Below are positions 23,593-33,800 of a stretch of DNA of 64,000 nucleotides, piece after piece (the first letter of the stretch is position 1; each line of letters opens with the position of its first letter). The notes beneath the pieces were generated by a model. That model saw nothing but the letters and a program-made list of their open reading frames with translations, was not told the origin of the DNA and did no database searches. This stretch comes from Ancylostoma caninum (Eukaryota > Nematoda > Chromadorea > Rhabditida > Ancylostomatidae): contig JBAJFG010000370.1 of assembly GCA_037903475.1 (NCBI GenBank), positions 1,230,501-1,294,500 of the forward strand, read 5' to 3'. Both the position numbers and the translations under genes were made by a program.

Positions 23593-23772
23593 AACTATGT
23601 TGTTTTGTTTTCGATTTCTTGTTGTGATTTTAGATATTTGTTCATTATAGTCATTGTCAGTCATTGTCATTGATATACATATTGTTATTTAGTGATGTTA
23701 TTTCACTTGCATTTGTACACATGCATTGTACATTGTATCTCGTATGCTACCGCATTTCTCGCCCGCCCCCAG

Positions 23773-24153
23773 TGTTGTGAACAACCTAAGATATTATCTA
23801 AGATATTGTATAAGGTTTACTTCTCATGTCAAGGAAATACGTCGTTCTGTCAACGACATATATTGTCCGTAGGTAATATCCACTGGCACTTATGCGTGCC
23901 CTAGTTTCTCAAGTAATTGGGGTATGATCCCCTATCATTCAGGTGTTAATAGGGCGCGGTACCGACTTTGAACATTCCCCTATCTGGCCCCCTGTGGCAA
24001 ACTCACACCTAGTAGGTCGGCACCGCCCCCTGTATTCTGCATATAAACCCCCATTTGGTCACTGTATTGACTATTCGCTCTACTCGACGAACCTATCGTC
24101 GACGGGTTGTTAATAAAGCCTTATTAACAATCTTCTCTACCACGTACCACACA
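23773..24153 (+). repeat. 3' LTR of BEL element B
   Basis: Same 381 bp as the 5' LTR, TG...CA, followed by the target duplication TGAGA. Confidence 0.95.
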
Positions 24154-24260
24154 TGAGAACCGTTGCTGCTAGCGTTTCTAACCGAACTACTACGCCGTTC
24201 GGGCTGCTTTCGTGCTGCATCGTTATCAGACGTGCTCGAAGAAAGTTTTTTGTTGTTGAA
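24154..24260. repeat. Foldback repeat, right arm
   Basis: Reverse complement of the arm at about 17993-18062 (CCGTTGCTGCTAGCGTTTC, then GTTCGGGCTGC). The first five bases are the retrotransposon's target duplication. Confidence 0.7.
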
Positions 24261-26055
24261 AAGAACACGCTATTTTCTATGGATTACATTCAATAATTTA
24301 CCAATGTTGCACCCACTGTTGACATCAGCACTGACAAAATATTATATAAGAGATTGGATGTGTTCTATATCTCATTATGATGAGCAATAGAATGAAATAA
24401 AAGGATGTTTTCGTTTGAACCACTCTCTTTTCCATTAGTCAACCTTTTCTAACGACAAAACGAACTCAAAACAGTCCTTTCTGTAAAATTCAGCAAATTT
24501 GATCAGATGCATCCGTTCTGCTAAAAGCACTAAATTAAGGGACAACAAAATCTGGGGAAGCAGAATTCTCTTGGGGGCCATCAAATACATCAGTGCTGCC
24601 TGTCTTGAACACAGCCACGATACGCTCGCGAACTCGCCCGCCGATGACGCGAATACCCCCTCCCCTGTCGACATCTCCGCAAACGCATGAAGTTTCCTTG
24701 ATCTTCACTCTCCTTTGCCAGAGGCCGATCTTATTCTTTCCCCGTTGAATGGCAACCTTGTACAAAGTCAATGACAAAAATCTGTAGTCTGTTTTTTCTC
24801 ATCCTCATCCTAGATATATTGAGCAGAGTGCCAGATGAACGTTCGACACGTAAAGCTGTATTATTCTTCTCTAAAAAAAACGAATGTTCAAGCCATTAGC
24901 CCATCCTGCGTCATTCTTTTTGCTACATACTAGACTCATTATAAGTATTTGTTCAGCAAGAGTTCGGGTACACAGCGAGTGAGTCTAGTTTCTTCCTCGT
25001 TGATGTTGTACCGAAAAAAAAACCGAGGCTTAGTGAAGCATGCCGCTGTAGTGAGATCCCTATGCTGCCGCAACAGCACCATGCATGGTATCCAACGCTC
25101 CTGATTTGGTCTCGCTCTGAAAACTTCGGACAGTTGCCAAACTGCGCTTAGTTACACCAAAAGGTACACCCCGGTCTCGTGAATGTCTCATGTGTTTCGC
25201 GTTGTTTCACTGTTGGATATGAGTTCTCGGTCTCTCAGAACTCCAGAATCCAGAAAATCTCAATCGCAAAGATTCGAGTGGGAGCTGCTTTTGAGTGGAA
25301 TGGAGCGACTTTGCCCAGACGGCTGATTCGACTACGTCACAACCAATCGAACGGTGCCGTGTTGTGCTGCAATCTAACAAAATCACAGCTATGCATAAAC
25401 ACTTTGAAGCGATGCGACTGTGCTAAGATTGACTGAAATTGATTGACTTTTCTGGGAGACTAGTGTTTTTTTTTCCATTTCAACTCTGATTTGTACATAG
25501 CAGAATTGGAGGATCTGTCCTGTTTTTTTCTCATGGTAACAGGGCATACTCTAACTGCTGCTTCTCTGCCGCAAGCATTTGTTCAACATTACCTCGAACG
25601 GAGCTGGAGTTCCACCACAGTAGGCACTCGTATCGCAGTAACATGTTATTCGAAAAGCTTTATTCGTAGCCTCTATGGAACATTGACCTGGATTACCCTA
25701 AACAGAAAGCTTGAGAAAGGTTTTGCAGGGATTTGTTCCGGAATCAGACATATGCGTGCAACTAAATCAAGACTGAACACATTGAGAGACCCACTTACAG
25801 AAGAGGAACCCCAGAGTTCAAAGTATCCGTCGGGTCTAACGCAGGTCTCCGGAGTGTAGTCAACAGTAATTGCGCACACAAGATATTCCTAAATCGATCA
25901 GCTTTCTGTATGAAAAAGCAAGTTGTTTTCTCAGCTTTGCCCAAAAACAATTTGCAAACAAGTTCAGTCGACAAGCTTGACTTGAGAACACAACCCAAAA
26001 CCAGGTTGTGGACAAGCTTTTCCCCCGACAACTACGCTGAAAAAGAAGAGGAAAA
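24261..26055. other. No confident gene
   Basis: Minus-strand frames near 24535-24777 and plus-strand frames near 25179-25859 have no recognisable domain and no consistent splice signals. I do not call them. Confidence 0.4.
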
Positions 26056-26204
<149 letters not shown>

Positions 26205-26560
26205 GAAATTGGGGGGGGGCCTAGACCGAAGAAAATGCTCTGCAATGGGTCCATTGTTGCTGCAGGGCTGCGCCGGCGTCCAAAAGTGGGGATACGCCTG
26301 TAAATGTGACCACCGACGGAGGAGGGATGCGCCTGTGTTCACTACTGAGAAAATGCCATGAATTGGGTGCATCCTTGCTCGATCGGTCAGCTGGCGCTCA
26401 ACATCGATCGTCAAACACTAAATATCAGAGCACAGACGTGAGTAGTATGGAATCTGTGTGGTTCCCTCCATTCCACATCCCTCCCGCGTTTTTCACTTCT
26501 CATTTTTTAAGAACACACCGCACCCTCCTCTTTTATATTTCCAATCTTTCATTGGCTAGC

Positions 26561-26585
26561 TTTCGGTGATTAACGCCTTCGTCAG
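26561..26585 (-). ncRNA. Hammerhead-like motif at the 3' end of Penelope-like element 2
   Basis: On the minus strand CTGACGA is followed by an extra A, a short GC stem with one mismatch (GGCG...CACC), and GAAAGC. The CTGANGA...GAAA pair is the hammerhead ribozyme core, which is known from Penelope-like elements. The extra base before stem II and the weak stem III make self-cleavage uncertain. Confidence 0.5.
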
Positions 26586-26836
26586 GCCTAGAATACATTC
26601 CAACATATCCTCTAGTACTCATAACAACAATGGTGTTACAAAGGAATGAGTAACTAGACTGACCATGCTAGGCAAACAAGACGACAAACAGCACAGTAGA
26701 GTAAGCAAGTCAGTAGACGAATGAGAGCTACAGAGGATGCGACATAAGACATGGTCACAATCACGACCGCTCTACGTGATAAGCCTGCGACTGTCGATAA
26801 GCTCATCCTTGTTGTTTATTTCCGGCGTGAGACGCT

Positions 26837-27064
26837 TTATCGCAAGAGCAACTTGCTTTCCAATGGGTTTTCTAGTGAGCGGTGTAGTACCGCAACGTTA
26901 ACTCGTTCTCGTGTGTGGTGCAAGGCATGGTGATGCGAAAAGCTGCTGTTCGGGTAGGAAGCAGGATTTCGCAATGCTCTTAGATGTTCATCGATACGTT
27001 TACAGAGAGGTCTCCCAGTCTCTCCAATATATTCCTTTTGACCGCACCCATCACATGTTACCAT
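26837..27064 (-). pseudogene. GIY-YIG endonuclease domain of Penelope-like element 2
   Basis: The frame reads VTCDGCGQKEYIGETGR...RIDEH, the YIG-T-R-x(n)-R-xx-EH signature of Penelope-type GIY-YIG endonucleases, which nick target DNA for integration. The first GIY half lies upstream in another frame, so a frameshift near 27070 splits the domain. Confidence 0.8.
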
Positions 27065-27076
27065 GTAAACTGTTCC

Positions 27077-28725
27077 TTACAGTTGACATATTTTCCTTTC
27101 TGTGCAATATGTACAACTATTCCGCCCACATTTTCCTTTGTAGATCCGTGATGAAACAAGCAAGCTCCTCAGGTTGGGTGGTGGTCGGAATATCAATTTT
27201 GCCGAAAGACCTGACGATTTCACGAATTGATTTACACACTGTTCATTGAGGAAAGGCAATACAAGTAGTATTCCGCCCGCGACGAAATGTGGTCGCCCCG
27301 ATCTTACTTCCAATCCTGTGTATCCATCCTCTTCTAATATCTTTTTCACCCACTCTTCCACTTCTTCTGAGTCTTCAGCGCAGGTTCTCTTACTCATTGC
27401 GATGAAGTTCCGCACCGTATTAATCTTCATGTATTGAGGGTGCGCACTTTTAGAGTAAACGCACTTCAGTGCAGACACAACCACCAAAGCGTTTGTTGTA
27501 CGAGGTTGCTCGGACCTCGAACTTGGGTAATTAAACCCCAATATTGCACTATATCTTGAGAAAAAAAAACCTAGAAAATTGTAAACGATGAAATAAAGCG
27601 AATGAGAAGTGACAGGTGCACAATGTTTTTATATGTCTCTGAGCGAAATGAAGCTCTGATAGCGCGCCGTTCTCATGCACTCTTCTCATTCTTTTTTCTC
27701 ATTCTTCGCGCTGATCGCGTCGAAGCCGCGATATAGAGTGCAGCAATATGTTTTTCGTGCGGGGTTTTCTGTACCATCTGAACTGTTTCTTGCTTTGGCA
27801 TATTCGAACCTTGGTGTTCAGGAACGAGAGGAAGCTATCTTCGTCAGGCAATTCGCTTGTGAACTCACGTTGGGGTCACACGTATTCAGGTTGTCGAGCA
27901 CTATGTGTAACTCGTCTATGTTGGCTGGCTAATAGCAGTGATATCCTCAAGCCAGTGGCGGACGCAGAAAGTGGGCGGGAGGGGGGGCGTGGGAAGAAAA
28001 GTGGGGTCTCTGCCGTTTTGGGGACCCAGACGGAAAATAAAATTAATAATAATATTAATTATAATAATAAACAATAAATAAAAAATATATTAAAAATAAT
28101 AATAAAAATAAACAATTAAAAATAAACTAACACAAGATTTTTATTTGTATTGTAAAGTAATTTCGAAAATTTGGCGACCCATTCTCGGGGGGGGCCCCCC
28201 CCCCCCCCCCCCCCCGCCCCCCCCCTGCGTCCGCCACTGCCTCAAGCCCATAGCAAGACCACGTTTCTGTGCATAGAACTCTCCATCGAACTGGAAGACA
28301 TTGCGTGCTAATGTAGCTACTAGAAGTTCTTTCAAGTTATCTCCTCTAAGTCCGAAAGTATGCTTCATCTCGATGTTCCTGAAGAAGCTCTAACTTGCTA
28401 CATCGTTGTTGCTATTCGTGTAGAGAGAAACCACAACGGAACTCGCGTTGGACGCATCTTTAAGAAGGTCACAATTATTAAAGGCAGATATGAATCCTTC
28501 GGCGTTAGTTATTTGTGCTGGCGGGGACAGCAGTCTTACGAGAAACCATCTTATTCGATCCGATGGTCCTCCACATGAAGATATGATTGGCCGCACTCTG
28601 ATTTCCTTCTCATTCATATGCTGTGAATCTAGTCCTGCAGGGATCTTGTGCGTTTTGACCATTACATAATATGTTGGAACAGTGGGGAACGTCGGTATGA
28701 AAGGTTTGACGGTTCTCTTATTCAT
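27077..28725 (-). pseudogene. Reverse transcriptase and linker of Penelope-like element 2
   Basis: Visible RT pieces, 5' to 3' on the minus strand: RVRPIISSCGGPSDRI (28520-28620), a segment ending KRGLAMG just before the MITE at 28239, WYRKPRTKNILLH near 27750, and SAHPQYMKINTVRNF in the linker. The linker contains CGRNSCTYC before the endonuclease. Frameshifts occur near 28380 and between 27541 and 27750. The N-terminal RT part is missing. The catalytic aspartates were not located in a clean frame. Confidence 0.75.
27953..28239. mobile_element. hAT-type MITE inside Penelope-like element 2
   Basis: Termini CAGTGGCGGACGCAG and CTGCGTCCGCCACTG are perfect inverted repeats of 15 bp, flanked by a perfect 8-bp target duplication CCTCAAGC (27945-27952 and 28240-28247). 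The 287-bp interior is a G-run, AT-rich low complexity and a C-run. The 8-bp duplication and CAGTG ends fit the hAT superfamily. It interrupts the RT frame. Confidence 0.95.
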
Positions 28726-28929
28726 TATCTTGCCTAGAAGTCGTTTGATGGTGCCACCGAAAGCTAGCCAATAAAAGATTGGAAACAGGAGTCTACATGA
28801 TGCACGACATGAAGAAACAAAGAATGGTTAGCCATTTCCTGTAATTATTCCAGGTTGAATAGATTAATATAGTTACAAATAGCTATTTCAGTTGAGCGGA
28901 AAACAAAATTGCCCAGAGGAACGCATTAA

Positions 28930-29340
28930 CGCGAATATGGGGTGGCTGTGAGCCTATCAGGATGAAAAAGGGGTAAAGTCATGCGAGCGAAACGAGCATT
29001 AGGAAAAGTCTGGAAGTCCGGCGTCAGCCGGACGGCCAGACTGGTACCATCATAACGACTCAGACACTTGGTGGAGCCGACCAGCCGAGCGGCTGCTGAT
29101 CAGCGGCCGGCTTCCAGCCAATCACCGCATACCGGCCGGGCTACAAACCATCACCGGCCGTCCGCTCTACCACGCATGCTACTGGCTAAGAGATAGCTCA
29201 TGGCCGGCCGGCCAGGTCTATCATGATAACCTTCCGGCCGGGCTGGTCAACCATGATAACCTTCCGGCCAGCCCGGTCGGAATGGCTGGTTGTGATAGCA
29301 GAGTGGTAATAAGAGATGAAGGCATCAGCCGAGAGAAACA
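28930..29340. repeat. GC-rich block with CCGGCCGG palindromes
   Basis: Many short palindromes (GCCGGCC, CCGGCCGG) and a direct repeat of ATGATAACCTTCCGGCC (about 29222 and 29250). It stands out in base composition from the AT-rich surroundings. It runs directly into the tRNA-like sequence that follows and may be one repeat unit with it. Confidence 0.55.
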
Positions 29341-29347
29341 GATCAGA

Positions 29348-29433
29348 AGCAGGATGGCCGAGTGGATAAAGCAGCGGACTCTCAAACATTGAGAAACAAC
29401 GGTCAGGTTGGATCGATTCCAATCTCCGTGTCA
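29348..29433 (+). pseudogene. tRNA-like relic with pol III boxes A and B
   Basis: TGGCCGAGTGG (29355-29365) is a good A box and GGATCGATTCC (29410-29420) a near B box, 55 bp apart as in class II tRNA genes. The anticodon arm cannot pair (AGCGG has no partner) and the acceptor arm fails, so this is not a working tRNA. It resembles the tRNA-like cores in the 747-bp repeats and is probably SINE-like. Confidence 0.6.
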
Positions 29434-29479
29434 ACCCTCATCCGTGTCATTGCTCGTCCGCCTGGCTCCTCCTCTTCAT

Positions 29480-30570
29480 TATAAAGGCATCCTACCCGTC
29501 ACGGCCCTGTAATCACAAGCCTCATTCATTTCGACTGTGGTCGATAGAACTGTCTGCCATTAGCATGTCTGAACATGACAAAAGTGGCTCGGAACAGCTG
29601 TAAATCAAGCTAAAAATCAAAATTTGCAACCTTTTCGTACATAATAATAAATAAATAACGCGATGCGCAGAATGCGATTGTGTTGTTAGTTTTTGACAAC
29701 AGCGACTAGTTCTCGTGCACACACATGAACTCCTAATTAACAGGAAGTAAGATGGCTGCACGGCACGTCAGAAGTGTACACGGGAAAGAATGGGCCGCGC
29801 ACAGCAAGCTGAATATATCAGCCCAATTTGGAATCAGAAAATAGATCCTTGAGCAATGCTTATACATTCGGTCAATCACTGCAGGGATGTGTTTGTAATT
29901 TCTTCCTAAAAGAAAGTGGAAAAAAGTTTAAAGAATGACTTTGACTCACTTCCTCCCTCATCTTCCCGTCCACCGTCCAGTAACACGGCATACCTTGTAC
30001 CGAGGATACACACAGCACAGCGGCAGTGGTCAACACGTACAGCACTGGAGTAAAAATACTTGCAACAACTTCATGCTCGTCTGTCTTCATAGAGAGGCTC
30101 TCTTAAATGTCTTGTTACTTCCTAGTTTCAAGTGCCATAATTGAAGACTAATTGCTAGAACATTCAGGAGTGGGAAACATGGTTCAGCACAAAATTACCT
30201 TTTATTTCCGCTCCAGAAGGAAAACCCTTCAACTGAGCGTGGTTATTTAATATTATTGGTGATGGTTGGTGTACTCGTACTCAGAGAAATGCCGTTTGGA
30301 CAACTTTGCCTGGCTGCCCTATCATTGATTTACATGTTTTGTCAGGATATAAACGAGCTGTAAATGGTAACAGCTAGCATGGGTATGTAAGCGAAGTAGA
30401 AGGGTATCATTCAGATGCAGGGAACAGGAACCGACACGGCGGAGATGTAGCATCAACAAGCCTACGTAGCAGTTCAGCAGCCAGCAGGTTCAAGCGCCTG
30501 GAGGGTGCATTTCAGGGGCTAGCAGTCATAAACGCATAACCAAGCGAGACCAGGTTAACAATCCTACTTT
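29480..30570. other. Unassigned sequence left of the 747-bp repeat element
   Basis: No gene model or element boundary found. The last 150 bp become GC-rich close to the element end. Confidence 0.4.
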
Positions 30571-31317
30571 CTCAGACAATTTCGGGGACAAATCCCGTTC
30601 CGAACGAGCGGTGGGCGAGGGTCGGAACGAGCGTTTGCGTGTTTCCGCCCGAGAAGTAGTCGCGTTCAGGCCGCTGTAGCGCCGCTGAAAACGGGGCTTG
30701 AATTCCTATACGCCCGAGTACTGTCCGCGTTCAGGCCGCCATGAGCCCGCGAACCACCAGGTGCTACTGCTCTTAATCCAGCGCACAAGGCGGTATTCTC
30801 CACAATTACCTGTCAGCTGGACGCCGGCACCGTGACAACCTCTGGCAGCTTGGTCACTGCTTGGGCACAGTCTCGTACGGAAGAGCACCGGATTCGAAGC
30901 TATTGTGGATCCAACGTGATCCACCGGAGTATAAAAGCAACACAAATATGCAAATTCTTATCAGAAATACGAAAAGATGGCTATTTGCAAGCCGTATCCA
31001 TCGTTTCGTAGTGCTAGCCTTCTTCTATTACTGAGAGGATTCGAACCAACCTGAGCATCCTTTATGAATGACTGAGAGTCCGCTGCTTTATCCACTAGGC
31101 CATCCATGCTGCTGATCTCTTCCATACCGGTGTTGCCTTCATTCTTTATCACGTGCGTACTACCACCAACCAACCATTCCGACCGAGCCATTCCCCTATT
31201 GAGCCGAAATATGTAGTCGTTCAGGCCGCTTTTTGGAGATATTTGTCGGCGGTCAGTGGCCGCCGAAAGCGAGCCGATGCCCGACACTCTTCACATAGCG
31301 GGCCGAACCCCGACGGT
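30571..31317. repeat. 747-bp tandem unit 1
   Basis: Starts with the terminal repeat word CTCAGACAATTTCGGGG and ends ...CCCCGACGGT. It contains one minus-strand tRNA-like core. Confidence 0.95.
31030..31110 (-). pseudogene. tRNA-like core in unit 1
   Basis: On the minus strand, A box TGGCCTAGTGG (31092-31102) and perfect B box GGTTCGAATCC (31037-31047). The T arm pairs only in part and the anticodon and acceptor arms do not pair, so it is a pol III promoter-bearing relic and not a tRNA. Confidence 0.7.
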
Positions 31318-32064
31318 CTCAGACAATTTCGGGGGCAAATCCCGTTCCGAACGAGCGGGGGGCGAGGGTCGGAACGAGCGTTTGGGTGTTTCCGCCCGAG
31401 AAGTAGTTGCGTTCAGGCCGCTGTAGGGCCGCTGAAAACGGTGCTTGAATTCCTATACACCCGAGTACTGTCCGCGTTCAGGCCGCCATGAGCCCGCGAA
31501 CCACCAGGTGCTACTGCTCTTAATCCAGCGCACAAGGCGGTACTCTCCACAATTACCTGTCAGCTGGACGCCGGCACCGTCACAATCTGTGGCAGCTTGG
31601 TCACTGCTTGGGCACAGTCTCGTACGGAAGAGCACCGGATTCGAAGCTATTGTGGATCCAACGTGATCCACCGGAGTATAAAAGCAACACAAATATGCAA
31701 ATTCTTATCAGAAATACGAAAAGATGGCTATTTGCAAGCCGTATCCATCGTTTCGTAGTGCTAGCCTTCTTCTATTACTGAGAGGATTCGAACCAACCTG
31801 AGCATCCTTTATGAATGACTGAGAGTCCGCTGCTTTATCCACTAGGCCATCCATGCTGCTGATCTCTTCCATACCGGTGTTGCCTTCATTCTTTATCACG
31901 TGCGTACTACCACCAACCAACCATTCCGACCGAGCCATTCCCCTATTGAGCCGAAATATGTAGTCGTTCAGGCCGCTTTTTGGAGATATTTGTCGGCGGT
32001 CAGTGGCCGCCGAAAGCGAGCCGATGCCCGACACTCTTCACATAGCGGGCCGAACCCCGACGGT
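31318..32064. repeat. 747-bp tandem unit 2
   Basis: Same length as unit 1 and nearly identical. The internal junction restarts with the terminal repeat word CTCAGACAATTTCGGGG. Confidence 0.95.
31777..31857 (-). pseudogene. tRNA-like core in unit 2
   Basis: Exact copy of the unit 1 core, boxes at 31839-31849 (A) and 31784-31794 (B). Confidence 0.7.
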
Positions 32065-32794
32065 CTCAGACAATTTCGGGGGCAAATCCCGTTCCGAACG
32101 AGCGGGGGGCGAGGGTCGGAACGAGCGTTTGGGTGTTTCCGCCCGAGAAGTAGTTGCGTTCAGGCCGCTGTAGGGCCGCTGAAAACGGTGCTTGAATTCC
32201 TATACACCCGAGTACTGTCCGCGTTCAGGCCGCCATGAGCCCGCGAACCACCAGGTGCTACTGCTCTTAATCCAGCGCACAAGGCGGTACTCTCCACAAT
32301 TACCTGTCAGCTGGACGCCGGCACCGTCACAATCTGTGGCAGCTTGGTCACTGCTTGGGCACAATCTCGCACGGAAGCTATTGTGGATACAACGTGATCC
32401 ACCGGAGTATAAAAGCAGCACAAATATGCAAATTCTTAGCAGAAATACGAACAGATGGCTGTTTGCAAGCCGTGTCCATGGTTTCGTAGTGCTAGCTTTC
32501 TTCTATTACTGAGAGGATTCGAACCAACCTGAGCATCCTTTATGGATGATTGAGAGTCCGCTGCTTTATCCACTAGGCCATCCATGCTGCTGATCTCTTC
32601 CATACCGGTGTTGCCTTCATCCTCTATCACGTGCGCACTACCACCAACCAACCATTCCGACCGAGCCACTTCCTTATTGAGCCGAAATATGTAGTCGTTC
32701 AGGCCGCTTTTGGAGATATTTGCCAGTGGTCAGTGGCCGCGGAAAGCGGGCAGATGCCCGACACTCTTCACATAGCAGGCCGAACCCCGACGGT
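32065..32794. repeat. 747-bp tandem unit 3, 730 bp
   Basis: Same unit with a deletion of about 16 bp at about 32380 and scattered substitutions that are more frequent than between units 1 and 2. Confidence 0.95.
32508..32589 (-). pseudogene. tRNA-like core in unit 3
   Basis: A box at 32570-32580 and B box at 32515-32525 are both still intact although the unit around them has diverged. Confidence 0.7.
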
Positions 32795-33139
32795 GGTGCA
32801 TCAGCCCGAATGATTCTGCGTTCAGCCCTCGATTCGCCCGACAGCGCGTTTGGCCCGCAACATGCGTGGTTTCACCCGCTGTTTGTCCGCTATTGGTCCT
32901 CGTTCAAACGTTTCATCGGGGATTTGCCGGCGGTTGGAACGGGGTTTGCCCCCAAAATTGTCTGAGGTGGTGCATCAGCCCGAATGATTCTGCGTTCAGC
33001 CCGCGATTCGCCCGACAGCGCGTTTGGCCCACAACATGCGTGGTTCCGCCCGCTGTTTGTCCGCTATTGGTCCTCGTTCAAACGTTTCGTCGGGGATTTG
33101 CCGGCGGTTGGAACGGGTTTGCCCCCGAAATTGTCTGAG
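32795..33139. repeat. Two tandem units of about 172 bp at the right end of the TIR element
   Basis: Units 32795-32968 and 32969-33139, each beginning GGTGCATCAGCCCGAATGAT and each ending in the inverted terminal word ...AATTGTCTGAG. So the right terminus itself is duplicated in tandem. Confidence 0.95.
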
Positions 33140-33202
33140 TTCGCGTCATACATCTCCTAACATTACCTGGTCTATAGGGTGAGCAATCGCTTTAACCACC
33201 TT

Positions 33203-33232
33203 TGGTTTCGTGATTAACGCCTTATGCATCCC
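33203..33232 (-). ncRNA. Decayed hammerhead-like motif
   Basis: On the minus strand GATGCATAAGGCGTTAATCA then CGAAACC resembles the motif at 26561-26585 (AAGGCGTTAATCACCGAAAG) with the CTGACGA half mutated. It is best read as a Penelope-derived relic. Confidence 0.3.
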
Positions 33233-33611
33233 AGCCTAGGACGATTTCGCTTCCCCACTACTGAACGCTTGCGCAATATTCCTGTGGCGGAGCCAAGTGG
33301 TGGGAAAAGGAGAAATACCTCGAAATTTGGGAATCCTTTGCAGAGATATAAGTGATCGCTTCAAGGTGGCTTCATTTCGGAGAACATGTTCAAGCGCTCA
33401 AGTCGGCAGTCAGTGAACGGATGAAGGATTACTATGAATCCAGTATGACAAATATGAATGATAAGAGGGCAGAGGGTGGTAGAGCTGCCGGCCGGTGATG
33501 GGTTCCTGCCCGGTCGGTATACGGTGGTTTGAATACGAGCCTTCCGCACCAGTGTCTGAGCAGGCAAAGTTGTCGAAACGGCTTATTTCTGCAACCTTAA
33601 TTTCCCAGCTC

Positions 33612-33800
33612 CGCTTTTGCAAGCTTCCTAGCAGGGAAGCTCGTGCTCTCTAATATTGAATTAGACCTTCAAGATAGAGGTTTTTAACTTCTTTTCACAT
33701 TTCAAGCACATTTTTTGAATCAGCTTATCGAGTAGGACCTGATTCCGTTGATACCTCGATACCCATCATTAGATGGGACACTGCCTTTCAGGCCTGTGCC
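33612..33800. repeat. Dispersed repeat, copy 1
   Basis: About three quarters identical by eye to 37684-37862, in the same orientation: GCTTCCTAGCA, TTTCAAGCA, GAATCAGC, ATCGAG, then GATACCCATCAT. Copy 2 lies directly upstream of Penelope-like element 1, so this may be a 5' fragment of that family. Confidence 0.65.

Larger units (their letters stand above)
18145..24153 (+). mobile_element. BEL/Pao LTR retrotransposon B, young but internally deleted
   Basis: A 6,009-bp element with two 381-bp LTRs, flanked on both sides by TGAGA (18140-18144 and 24154-24158), a 5-bp target duplication. The LTRs look identical by eye, which means recent insertion. Order: LTR, tRNA-Gly primer site, hairpin-rich leader, gag-protease-RT frame, deletion, env-like C-terminus, LTR. 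RNase H beyond its first motif, all of integrase and most of env are missing. A full element of this group is usually 8-10 kb. I saw no purine tract before the 3' LTR. Confidence 0.95.
26541..28784 (-). mobile_element. Penelope-like element 2, minus strand, decayed
   Basis: On the minus strand the order is RT, linker, GIY-YIG endonuclease, then a hammerhead-like motif. The 28 bp after the hammerhead-like core (GAAAGCTAGCCAAT...GATTGG) recur in opposite orientation at about 28756-28784, beyond the RT end, so the copy is bounded by inverted terminal sequence. It has frameshifts and a MITE inserted at 27953-28239. Confidence 0.85.
30571..33139. mobile_element. 2.6-kb TIR element built of internal tandem repeats
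   Basis: The outer ends are inverted: CTCAGACAATTTCGGGG at 30571 and its reverse complement ending at 33139, about 30 bp of TIR allowing one gap. Inside are three 747-bp units (the last shortened to 730) and two units of about 172 bp. No transposase frame is visible, so it is non-autonomous. The flanks share only TT; no longer target duplication was found, so the superfamily is open. Confidence 0.85.

Noticed and set aside
29348..29433. Functional class II tRNA gene
   Set aside because: The anticodon and acceptor stems do not pair; only the pol III boxes are kept.
30961..32238. Repeated open frames of 108 and 112 codons on both strands
   Set aside because: They recur only because of the 747-bp tandem units and lack domains or gene signals; one overlaps the tRNA-like core.
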